Below, piece by piece: positions 1 through 9,371 of a stretch of DNA of 20,833 nucleotides. Under the pieces are notes generated by a model that saw only the letters and a list, made by a program, of their open reading frames with translations, made no database searches and had not been told where the DNA came from. How positions within the stretch are numbered: the stretch's first letter is position 1; each line of letters starts with the position of its first letter. The stretch covers positions 1 through 20,833 of the forward strand of contig AJFK01000339.1 of NCBI GenBank assembly GCA_000467715.1, in the 5' to 3' direction. Made by a program: the position numbers and the translations under genes. This DNA comes from Hysterium pulicare CBS 123377. Its lineage: Eukaryota; Ascomycota; Dothideomycetes; Hysteriales; Hysteriaceae.

Positions 1-200
1 CTTAGAGTAGCCTATAGCTTTCTCTAACAAGAGGTTATATATTTAGTTTTAATATAAAGAGAATATTAAAGTAGATATTTTAATAGTAATAGTAGTAAAA
101 GGTAGCTAAAATAATAAACTATAAACTAGCTATAATAAAAAGTTAAATAGTTAAATAGATCTAATTAGATAATAACACTACTAATAGGCAACTATGTTTA
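1..200. repeat. AT-rich, RIP-like stretch
   Basis: Seen: the first 200 bases are overwhelmingly A and T, with long runs of TA-rich words, very few C residues and almost no CpG. The composition changes sharply to near-average after about 200. Known: repeat-induced point mutation in ascomycetes converts CpA to TpA in duplicated DNA and leaves such AT-rich remains of transposons. Inferred: this is the edge of a RIP-mutated repeat that continues to the left of the window. No open frame is readable here. Confidence 0.5.
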
Positions 201-255
201 GGTTAGTAACGTGACGCGGTTTGGGGGTAATAGAAAGGCTTACCGCAATTTGGAT

Positions 256-477
256 CTAGGATCCATATAAAGAAGTGCATTCATGGTACGTATTCCAGCC
301 GCAAGCCCGACATAATTGTTTATGGCCATTAAGGTTAAGCAAGCTTGCGTTCTGTTGTATATCCAAAAATTCTTTAGGCACATCACGATCAGGTGCCATT
401 GTCTTCAGCTCTTGTTGGATTCGCTCCGCCTCTCTTTGTGCTCACTTAGCATCTTCACGCCTGCGTCGTTCCTGCAG
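256..477 (-). pseudogene. Degraded coding relic with a Cys/His knuckle, possibly a transposon C-terminus
   Basis: On the minus strand a frame from 477 down to a TAG at 256-258 reads as a charged, Arg/Glu-rich helix-like segment, then a KEFLDIQ segment, then a CRACGWNTYHEC motif (C-x2-C-x5-H-x-C), with the stop eleven codons after that motif. An in-frame TGA lies at 442-444. A likely continuation further upstream (KRLQATTARLIDRT, about 520-570 on the minus strand) is in another frame, so the unit looks frameshifted as well as interrupted. A coiled, basic segment before a small Cys/His knuckle next to AT-rich repeat DNA fits the tail of a DNA-transposon protein, but I do not recognise the family. 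The plus-strand ORFs over the same bases look like shadows. Confidence 0.3.
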
Positions 478-675
478 TCAGAGAGCTTTGTAGTTTGCAT
501 GCCTGAAAGTTCCGGCAGCTTGGTAGTCCTATCGATAAGGCGTGCAGTAGTTGCTTGCAACCGCTTTGCAAGGCTGCTGTGCGGCTGGTATGGTAAGTTA
601 AAGTTGAGAGTTATCTACCTTTATCAGCAAAGGAGTTGAAACAATGCAGTAGTAACTCTTGCTGTTTCATCGGCT

Positions 676-1013
676 TCATGACCGGGATCTAGCACCAATC
701 AAGTCATCAAAGTCGATAAGGCAGTCGTAAATCTGCGGGTGATGCTTGCTGACGAACGTCTTTACGGAGGCGTTGCTGTAATGCACCCCGGACTTTTGAC
801 ATGTGCACTGAACCATCTGCAGGACTAGTCAGCTGGTCTTTGTTATGTGGGCTTCTCTACAGCGACGTATTCGGATTCCTGCATTGCAGAGGAACGATTA
901 GGCCTCCGTGAGATCGTAAAGGAACTCCGAGAGCATAGGATTGGCAACATGATAGCGAACTCTTCCTCGTCCGGGGGCGTTTGGTCCGGCGGTGATAGAA
1001 GAAGGGCATCCAG
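676..1013 (-). pseudogene. Possible minus-strand coding remnant, unrecognised
   Basis: Two open stretches lie on the minus strand. One runs from 1013 to 843 (56 codons, beginning LDALLLSPPDQTPPDEEEF after a stop). The other starts at an ATG at 816 and ends at a TGA at 676-678 (46 codons, containing HHPQIYDCLIDFDDL). A CTGAC branch-like site followed by CCTGCAG lies just before that ATG on the minus strand, and a GTAGAG donor-like site lies upstream, so the two could be joined exons with an intron of about 44 nt. The composition looks protein-like, but no family is recognised and the left end abuts a decayed repeat. It could equally be non-coding. Confidence 0.22.
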
Positions 1014-1543
1014 TCAGAGAGCATGATATCTAGTTCGAGCTATGCAGTGTGAACAGGATCCCGTCGCTGGATTGGTTTGTGAGTTGGTTTAGCGGCAAAA
1101 GTGTATAAATAGAAGCACATGTGGCTTCAAAGCGCGACAGGCCTTGGCGCAGACTTCCCAAGCAAAATCGACCCGAAATAGATCCATGAGTCCGCAAATT
1201 ATCAACACTTTGACCTCACCTGGTTCCATTCCTCCGTACTGCAAAAATCCGAATCCCAGCCCGTAAGCTATACAAACACGAAACTCTCATAGCTTTCCCG
1301 TGGCGCGGAAGTCGACAAGTGACGCGCTGGACGTGGCACTTTGCGCAATCTCTCCTTCACCATTTTTCACTTCTTGTAACTACATGGATCCAAATTCAAG
1401 ACGAGTCTCAACTTAAGCTACTTCGACATCATACATAGCTCCATGTTACCCTCTGTTCTGGATATCTAGATCGCCCGCGATACGAGGATCGCCAATGGCT
1501 TGCTGACATTGGCAGAGGTCGACCCTAATTTACTCCTTCTGCC
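1014..1543 (+). promoter_or_regulatory. Upstream region and leader of the Abp2-like gene
   Basis: A TATAAATA box is present at 1104-1111. If it is used, the transcript would start near 1135-1160 and carry a leader of roughly 400 nt. The leader contains an upstream ORF at 1186-1266 (26 codons, Pro-rich, beginning MSPQIINTLTSPG). Its end overlaps a GTAAGC donor-like site at 1263, so a leader intron is possible. No strong alternative in-frame start for the main protein was found upstream of 1544. All assignments here are inference. Confidence 0.35.
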
Positions 1544-4533
1544 ATGATCATGCAGGTTGACTTCAGCACCCAAACAGGCCATGAGTCGGAGCATAACCTC
1601 CATCTTTCACCCCACTCTCATTACGATCACCAAGGAAACAATAGCAGCCCGGCTTTCTCTTTTCGACACCCTGCTGTGCCAGCAATTGATCCGGGCTTGA
1701 GCGACCATAGCTCGAGCGCCCGCAATGGACACGCGCATATATCCAGTGTTCATCAGTCTGCCTCTCCGCACCTCCTCCAAGCAGACAATGCTCCCCTCAA
1801 CAACGCGCACATGTCCCACGGCTTCTATGGTGATATGTCGCGTAGCTCCGCGACTCCTTCGACCCCCTCTAATACCGCCTCTCCACGCTTCACCTCTGCT
1901 ATATCTCCCAGCCAGTCGAAGCAGTTAACTCCTAGCTTTGTCCCCAGCGACCGCGCTCCTCCTTCTCGAGATGTTACCGACGATACGATTGACGATACCT
2001 ACGCTTCCTTTATCTTATACTGTAATCCTAGTTTTCCGATTTCGACGGATACATCCGAGCTCACAAAGGCTTTCCGAGCGCCGCCTAGGAGTGATGGAAA
2101 TGCTTTCAGCATATGGACACTCTTTGAGCTCATTGGGAAATATGATGCCAAAGAAATCAAGACGTGGACACAGTTGGCGCTGGATCTGGGCGTGGAACCA
2201 CCGGATATGGATAAGGGACAGAGTACGCAGAAGGTGCAGCAGTATTCGGTCCGATTAAAGGTGAGAATCAGCTCTTTTGCCAGACGCCATATCTCGGTCT
2301 TTTCCAGAATTGCCAATTTAAGACAATTCTACTGACCGTGGAGCTTTCTTGAGTGAAAGGGCTCTTAACTATCTCATCATTTCAGCAATGTGTAGTTCAA
2401 GCTTCTCTCTGAGTCTTCCTCGCAGCGGAAGCCTCCCTGGTTATCATGTGAAGCATCATGTATTAAGATCTTAGAATTCGTTTGACTTCTTTCAAGCGCC
2501 TCCTAGGATTGATTTTCGTATTCTGCGCTATTGCTTCTATTCCTCTATTTCGTTGGCGTGCAGGTCGACTTAGAATACCTTGGTCTGCAATTTCATAATT
2601 TTCCTTCGCTTCCTCATTCGTTTATTTATCCTTGGAATGATCAATTCATGGAGCGCTTCATACTAATTAGATGCAGCGGTGGATGCGCGCAATGCATGTC
2701 GATGCTTTTTTCGAATACTTACTGGGCAAACAACACGCGTACTACATGCAAATACCTCCGTTACATGCTCCTTTCCCGGAAAGTGGTCGTGATGGAGTGC
2801 CCTTGGAAGAAGACTTGGCTATCCGAGCGCTGGACCCCAAGTTTCGACCCAAGCGAGGGCGCCGGAAAGCCGACGATGGAGAGGAAGAGCTGGATCCTTT
2901 GGAACAAACACCACCTCGGAAAAGGCCTCAGCTAGATACTTCCATTCCATTTGGGAATGTGATACCACCTCAGTCAGCATATCCGACCAGTGCACATCCA
3001 GATGACATGGAGCGATTTCTTAGTGCTCATGATCCGTGGACGGCAGCCTCTGCAATAACACCCGCTTCTGCAATGACAACAGCTTCAGCGCCAAGTAGAT
3101 TGAATCCACACTCCAAAGGCCTGACTCCATTTACAGCGACACCAATGTCAGCGGGACAGCAGCTGCGCTGGCGTCTCAATACCCAGGACAACCCTACGAC
3201 TCCGCATCCGATGTCCGCTATAACGCCGCAGTCTGCTCATCCCGATTATTTCGACGAACCTCAATCAGCGACCACCCCTTCTGCTTCCAAGTCGCGGTCA
3301 CGGCGTCGTCATGGTCCAGCAGTCTCATCAGCTTGGCCGAGCAACAGCACCTCCTCAACCGGTAAACTGCGTGGTCGACCTCCCAGTAATCGTTCTGTTC
3401 GAGACGGCCCTTTCGTCACGTTTCCTGCGAACCCGAAAACCAAGGAAGGCCCTACAATTGAGATGAACCGAAATACAGGAACGCTAACGCCGATTGTTGA
3501 GCGCGCACAATCCGATCCTCCGATGGCCGAGCACCACTTCCGATTCCCGCCAACACCAGCTTCTGCTGTCTCAACAGTCAGCCTACAAGAACCACTACAA
3601 AGCTCGCAGGGAAGGCCGTCACGATTGAGCCTTCAAGTACCGCAGCATGTTGGCAATCCAGTTCGATTAGTCACGCCCACCGTCCTTGTAACCGGTGAAC
3701 AAGATGTGGTTCCCTCCGGTGGACTTGGTCCATCACCGATGAGCACAACCTCACAGCGCGCATCATCATCCCACTATTTCGAAGAGAGCATCGGCGATAC
3801 TCCACACCAACAAATCCCCCCAACACCCTTACAGTCCGCGCAAACGCAACCAGCGACTCAAATCCCAACTCCCGCATCAGCACCGGCAACTGCTTCAATA
3901 CCTTCGATCCCCCAGGAAACTCTCAACCGCGCACTCGCCGCCGAACTCATCCGCGCACCCATCTCCGGCCGCCGCAAACGCCTCCGAGGCACAGAAGCCA
4001 AGAACCTAGCCTCCGCCATCCTAACCCCTCTCTACTCGACCTCGAAATCTGGATCTGCGGGTAAAGCGATGACGGAGCAGATCCTCAGCATCGCAATATC
4101 CAGCTGTCTAGGCCTCGCCACGCAAGTCGGTCTCGGGGCCGGAGGACCAGCGGGTGGAGTCAAGAAAGTCGTTTGTCAACGCTACAGAGTGGGAGGTGAT
4201 GGATATGATTCCCCGGTCGATGAAGATGAAGAGGAACCTTCTTCTGCTGGACTCACGATACGGGAGACGTTTGACGTGGTGTTCAATGTGCAGTTTGGTC
4301 CCTTGGCGGGGGAATGGACCATCAATGCCATCTCTGTACTCGATGATAACGGCGGTGGACCCGGTGCTGCTAGAGTAGCTGGGAGTGCAGGGCAAGAAGA
4401 GAGTGCGGGACAGAATACTCAAGATACGGTTGTGTGCTGGCGGACTAAGTTCCTAGAAGCGCAGAGGAGGCTTTGGGAACGCGAAGAGGAGGTTCGAGGA
4501 TTGAGGGAGAAGGTTTTGGAGGCGGTGTTGTGA
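1544..4533 (+). CDS. abp2: ARS-binding protein 2 (Abp2) family protein
   Basis: Two-exon model: 1544-2260 and 2677-4533, giving about 857 aa. The donor at 2261 is GTGAGA. A perfect TACTAAT branch site at 2661-2667 sits 7 nt before the CAG at 2674-2676, which favours that acceptor over the AG at 2669-2670. The join restores VRLK-RWMRAMHVDAFFEY, which I recognise as the Abp2 domain core, spanning about residues 153-310 (YASFILYCNPSF to PKRGRRK). Abp2, named from fission yeast, binds autonomously replicating sequences and has been tied to replication and the cell-cycle stress response; the protein is expected to be nuclear. Around the domain are long Ser/Thr/Pro-rich disordered stretches, AT-hook-like basic patches near residues 297 and 471 (LRGRPPS), a basic conserved-looking block at about 668 (GRRKRLRGTEAKNLASAIL) and a charged C-terminal helix likely to form a coiled coil. 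The 416-nt intron is long for this window and could hide a further small exon. Confidence 0.85.
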
Positions 4534-4723
4534 TCACTCCCCCCAACCCCCTTTTCTGGATTTAGACGGTCATAGTCATGATGATTGGGTTCTTGAAGAT
4601 TGAATTTGAGTTGTTGTAGATATTGGTATATTGGCTCGTTTGTATTCTGATGCTTGGGTCATGCATGCATAGTCATTGGAGCGAGCATTCTTAGCGAGTT
4701 GGTATAAGGGCACTGGACTTGGG
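4534..4723 (+). other. 3' flank of the Abp2-like gene
   Basis: About 190 bases between the Abp2-like stop codon and the nearest minus-strand coding signal. It is T-rich in places and probably holds the 3' UTR and polyadenylation region, but no canonical AATAAA is seen. Confidence 0.3.
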
Positions 4724-5084
4724 TTATGGGAATGGGTTATTGGCATTTCTTTGGGTTATTGGGGAATTGCATTGCATCTTGGCATCAAGCATTGGAGGGC
4801 GTATACCCCTTAGTGGTTCTGGACTTTGACTGAAGTACTCGACGTCATCGAAATTGAGATGCATTACATCGCCATCTGCTAGCATAATTCTCCCCCAGCC
4901 CGCTCGCGGTTGTGATTGGGCTCCGTCCTGTTCCTCAAATCTATATGTCCACTTGTAGGGCATCCGAGAATATGTGTATGCTTCTAATGATGGCAAAGAC
5001 GCATCATCGATGTCAAACCTCCATCAGTTTCCTTGGCTTTGGGAGTATACGTATGCTGGGCTCAGATCTGAGGCGTTGAGAATT
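4724..5084 (-). pseudogene. Unrecognised minus-strand coding stretch with an in-frame stop
   Basis: The minus strand is open from about 5018 to a stop at 4724-4726, with protein-like composition: WRFDIDDASLPSLEAYTYS, then KWTYRFEEQDG, then GWGRIMLADGDVMHLNF and an acidic DDVEYF. In the same frame upstream, RILNASDLSPAYVYSQSQGN reads straight into a TGA before WRF. A good branch site and acceptor (CTAAC, then CCCGCACAG) end at about 5085 on the minus strand, suggesting that the stretch was once the last exon of a spliced gene. No normal-sized intron removes the TGA; the only candidate is 32 nt, too short for fungi. There is no ATG at the start of the open part. It is either a decayed gene or an unusual short gene. 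Family unknown. Confidence 0.3.
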
Positions 5085-6315
5085 CGTGCTGTGCGGGGTT
5101 AGTGATGGGCGTAGTAGGTGGCTTTTTTTGTGGTCTGCCAATGCCTTGTCGGGGTGTCACATGGTTGTTGACTGATATGAAGCAATGAATTGGATATGAA
5201 TTTGGTGCTTTATTGGTCGCTCTAATACCTAATCTCATGCAGAGGGTTGGAGGCGTTGTTGATCGTATCCTTGTGCTATAGACAACACGCATATGAGGGG
5301 GCTACGATGATTGAAGGACGATGCTTGGTACATTGCAATGTGTTTACCTAAATGATATGATATAGTAGATCTCCGATCCCATTGCATGTCTTCGATCTCA
5401 ACGTGAGAAAGTCAGTGACTAATTCGACGGGTGAATCAGGAATTTTGAGACATTGAGTCTTGTCCGGTAGATGACGTGTAACTCGAGACTTCGCCTTCGT
5501 AACTTGGACTTATGCATAGATATAAGAATAAAAACCACATGACCGCTGGGTGACATCTGCATCCACTCCCGAATAGAGACCCAAGAACCAGGTAGATACA
5601 GACGGCCCGATCCTAGTATTGAGCCCGCGCGTTGTTGTGTTGTACGTGTCGAAATTATGACTGGACCAGGATTTTCGCAATGCTGAAGATTGGGTTGAAG
5701 TCACAAAGGACTGTGGTATGGTAGTACGTATGCCTCTGTCAATTAGGCGACCGTGCATCTTGATCGACAGGTAGTGGCTTTGCCATATGATCATCCTAGA
5801 GCCTATGATGAGAGGATATATTCGAGCTGTTGATAATTAGGTGAATCCATCGATAGCTGGATCATTTAAGGGCCATTGCGGATGGCTTCGGATTGCTGGC
5901 GTAATTACGCCCAAACCTGTGTTGACGAGTACGGCGGGGCAAACAAGAGCCAGGTTCCAGTTGCATGTGCTCTGTTGAGTTCTCCGTATGCAATTCCGTG
6001 TCTCAAAATACACGATGGATCCCTAACTCCGGTTTGTGCTGCCATCGAACCTCGTAGAAGATGGAGCATATTGATGGAGTACGGCCAATGATGATAGGTT
6101 CATTCGATAAACTGTCGTGTTTATTTGATAATCGGTATGGCGTACTGTGCGATTTGACCCAATTGTGTCGCGTGATCCATGGACGTTTGCCCGAAGTCCG
6201 AAAACGATGCACCGCGACTATCGCCCGAGATAAAACCATTTTGATGCATGTCTCTCCTGTGCCCCAAGGAAGTCTATTCTGGCTCTTTTTGTGAATATTG
6301 TTGATGAAGCCTAAG
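5085..6315. other. Intergenic region, no supported gene
   Basis: Several ORFs of 70-95 codons exist on both strands (for example 5062-5292 minus, 5510-5794 minus and 6061-6294 plus). They overlap one another, have no recognisable motif and lack convincing start or splice context. I treat them as chance. The 5062-5292 minus ORF may overlap the missing 5' part of the decayed gene at 4724-5084. Confidence 0.4.
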
Positions 6316-6960
6316 TCAAGCTTCCCTTGCCTGTGGCTGCTGCACTACACCAGCGGGTCCTGCAGACGCCTCATCTTTCTCCCACGGCTTCTTCCGCTTA
6401 GGCTTCACCGCTTGAGTGCCCTGACCTTCTAGGACTGTATCTGGTATCTCTTTGATGCCTGGTATTGGTTGACCGGTGGTAATAAGCTCGACGATATGAG
6501 CAAACGAGGTGGGGTAGGGCGCGGGTGGCTCTGCAGCACCGACTGAGGGCGTTGGAAGTATCCCGCCTGAAGACTCAGGTGGATCGGGAATTGCAGATGA
6601 TGCGGGGTTTGGAAGACCGTTTGTGGAGGTGTTTGGGCTAGTAGAGGAGTGGCTGCTGCGGTAGGCTTTGTAGGAATCGAAGTCGACATTAACGTTGAAT
6701 TTTCTGAGACAAGTTAGTGGAAATTTGAGAGGTAGTTTACGAATTGGTAATATGAAAGATACTCAGATATAGTACCTCGAGTAATAAAAACATCTTGCAC
6801 GTAATGCTAGTTCGGATGCTTGTTCGGGCGTACTGTTTGTACCCAGAATCGCACTGAGGCCTGATTGAAACTCGACATCGTCGTCCCAAGGATAATTCTC
6901 TAGTGCTTCATAGATAGAATCAGGGCTTCTTGAAGGTTCCGAAGCTTGACTCAAGCTCAT
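6316..6960 (-). CDS. PEX39: PEX39-like peroxin (KPWE-motif protein)
   Basis: Minus-strand gene, exons 6960-6776 and 6703-6316, 190 aa. The 72-nt intron has donor GTACT, branch CTAAC and acceptor CTCAG; it splits an Arg codon and restores FYYSR-KFNVNVDFDSYKAY. The start is the ATG at 6960; an in-frame codon at 6966 is GTG. The N-terminal part (about residues 14-78) is acidic then helical (IYEALENYPWDDDVEFQSGL) and resembles the small helix-turn-helix of PEX14-like/KPWE proteins. A Ser/Pro-rich linker follows, then TSFAHIVELITTGQPIPGIK (127-146) and a basic RKKPWEK segment with KPWE at 167-170. Known: PEX39 (human C6orf226, yeast Yjr012c) is a cytosolic peroxin that binds the PTS2 receptor PEX7 through an (R/K)PWE motif shared with PEX13 and stabilises receptor-cargo binding. 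Inferred: this protein aids PTS2 import into peroxisomes. It has no membrane segment, as expected for a cytosolic factor. Confidence 0.82.
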
Positions 6961-7235
6961 GTTCACGATTTGAAGGGCGATTGGAGACGTTCAAGAAGTG
7001 TTCGCATTGTGGGGTTTGGAAGGCGTTAGTATGGACTTAGGCCCGTGCGTTGATGCCAAGGCCATCACCAAGTGTAGCTTCATTTGGCGAGAGCCTTTTA
7101 CAACACACATTCACCTCAACACCTCACCTCACTCTCTTCTCCCTCCACAACTCCACTCTCTCTTACTGTCGCTCCCTCAGTTATACCTGCTAACAATTCA
7201 ACTCATCAGCAGTACCTACTCATCAAGCGCTCACC
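6961..7235. promoter_or_regulatory. Divergent promoter between PEX39 and SCD6
   Basis: Only 275 bases separate the two start codons, so both promoters and both leaders lie here. The SCD6 side has a long pyrimidine-rich tract (about 7105-7185, repeated CTC/ACCTC words), typical of the core promoter or leader of well-expressed fungal genes. No clear TATA box is present on either strand. Confidence 0.6.
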
Positions 7236-9371
7236 ATGTCCGAGTTCATTGGGTCAGTCGCACCAGGCCATAATCATTGCGCACGAGCTACGGCTAACAT
7301 GAATACGCGTAGATCACGTATATCTCTCATCTCAAAGAGTGATATCCGGTAAGCATATGTCGTTGAGATTGTCATTGGAAGCTTCCACTTACCGCTGCCG
7401 TAGATATGTCGGCACTCTTCACGAGATCAATTCGGAAAACTCCACTGTCGCACTCGAGAATGTACATTCATACGGCACCGAAGGTCGGCGAAATGGCGAT
7501 GACGAGATCCCCGCATCAGACAGTATCTACGAATACATTGTGTTTCGTGGCAGCGATGTGAAGGATCTTAGAATTGAGGAACCAGCCAAGGAGACCAAGC
7601 CGGCACCGCCACCGATGCCCAATGACCCAGCTATCCTTGGGGTAAGATGCCCATTAGCACTCCTAGAGCATTATTTCTGTGATGAAGCATACCGGATGTA
7701 AATTTCAGTATACCACCGAGAGCGCAAAACCCGTGTGGAAATTTCCGTTGCCTTCCTTCTGAGACTCGAACTGCTATCTTCTCTATATCTAAGGACACGA
7801 AGAAGAAACATTAGCTAACAAAGTCTTGCATGCAGGCCCAGCGACCACCTCAAGCCCCGCAAGGCGCACCTCAGAACCAGCAACCACGTGCGCAGCAACC
7901 TCCAAACTTCCCGCAACAAGGACAGTTTCCTCCTGGTTACCCGCCATATGGCCCACCGTTCCAGAACCAACGATTCGGCCCTGGTTTTCCTCCAGGTGGT
8001 CCTGGCGGTCCTGGCGGCCCCGGCGGTCCTGGCGGCTTTGGCTATCCTGGCATGCCTCCATATGGAGCACCACCGGGATGGTATCCTCCGCCTGGCCAAG
8101 GATTCAATCAACCCCCCGGACCGTTCTCTCCTCCTATGCCAATTGGTCCGCCAGGTCAGCAGAACCAAAATCAACAACCACCTCAAGGCCCAAAAGGTGC
8201 AACCGCTGCTCCAATTGGTCCACCAGTGAATAAAGACGAGAAGCCCAACGCGCAGCCAAAGGTCGCTGAGGCAGATGGAACGACAAAGGCCGTGGAGCCA
8301 AAATCACTTGCCAAGCCTACAAGTCAGACGGCTACGCCAACTCCCGCCGCCGCTGCCAAACAAGCGCCGCCACCGCCGGTAGACTCGAAACCTGACGTTG
8401 CTGCCGCTCTTGCTCCCGCGCAAAGTTTAGCACCACCTGCTCAACACGCCGCTGTCCCAAAGACAGCACCAACCGGACCCAAGAGTGGACGGATAGTTCC
8501 TGCAGTACCTCTACCAAGCCCTGGTATTACAAAGGCTTCTATTCCCCAACCAGCAGCACAATCAACCTCTGCAGCGCCTGCTACCCAGTCTAGCCAAGCG
8601 ACAGTAAATCCTGTCTCTCAATATCAAAATGCCACCCAAAGAGCTACCGAAGCAGTTGCCGCCGCGATGGCGAAGCTGGGTGCTGGACCAGGCCCGAAAG
8701 TACCAAACCAGAGTAAGCCACAGGGCGATACGGCGATCGATAACTTGACGAAGAAAGTGAATGAGATGCGTGCGGACGATCAAATTCGCCACGGAAGACA
8801 GCCTGGCACGGGTGGCTTCGCCGCTGGTCATCGTGGAGGCCGTGGCGGGAGAGGCCGTGGAGGACAGCAAGCTCAAGCGCAAGCAGCCAAGATCGAGGTT
8901 CCCACCACTGACTTCGACTTTGAATCTTCAAACGCAAAGTTCAACAAGCAGGATCTAGTCAAAGAAGCCATCGCATCTGGCTCACCTATTGGCGGTGATA
9001 TTGCCTCTCCTCCAGCGACGGAGGCGACATTGAATGGACATGCCAACGGATCCACCGAAACATCTGCAGAGAAGGAGGTTGTGATCCCAGGTGCTACAGC
9101 CTATGACAAAGGTTCCAGCTTCTTCGACAACATTTCGAGCGAGCTCAGGGATAGAGAGGAGGCTGCCGCTCGTAGGGGACAGGAGTTTAGGTCAGAAGAG
9201 CGACGAAAGAATATGGAGACGTTTGGTCAGGGCAGCGTCGATGGATACAGAGGTGGCTTTAGGGGACGCGGACGCGGACGTGGCTTTGGCAGAGGCAGAG
9301 GAGGTGGCTTTAGGGGTCGTGGCGGGCAGCGCGGAAGAGGCGGTGCTCAGGCTGCGGTCGCTGAGTCTTAG
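7236..9371 (+). CDS. SCD6: Scd6/LSM14/Sum2-type mRNP protein
   Basis: Four exons: 7236-7252, 7313-7348, 7404-7641 and 7836-9371, giving 608 aa. Introns are 60, 55 and 194 nt, with branch-like CTAAC or CTTAC sites before each acceptor; the first two interrupt the LSm domain after MSEFIG and after SKSDIR. The LSm domain covers about residues 1-85 (SRISLISKSDIRYVGTL, EYIVFRGSDVKDLRI). A long Pro/Gln/Gly/Ala-rich region follows, an internal RGG cluster (nt about 8810-8870), the FDF box (TDFDFESSNAKFNKQD, about 455), the FFD box (YDKGSSFFDNIS, about 520), the TFG box (METFGQGS, about 557) and a C-terminal RGG/RGR tail. Known: Scd6/LSM14 family proteins bind mRNA and eIF4G or 4E partners, contact Dhh1/Edc3/Pat1 modules, repress translation and act in decapping and P-bodies. 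All family boxes are present and in order, so the gene looks functional. Its start is fixed by the split LSm domain. Confidence 0.93.

Noticed and set aside
5510-6294. Cluster of 70-95 codon ORFs on both strands
   Set aside because: Mutually overlapping, without recognisable motifs or gene structure; expected by chance in 1 kb at near-average composition.
6429-6689. 86-codon minus-strand ORF beginning MSTSIPTKPTAAATPLL
   Set aside because: It overlaps PEX39 exon 2 in another frame; the spliced frame ending with KPWE fits better.
7815-8233. Long ORFs on the minus strand and in other plus frames over the SCD6 repeats
   Set aside because: They are frame shadows of the Pro/Gly-rich coding region; the plus frame carrying FDF, FFD, TFG and RGG boxes is clearly the real one.
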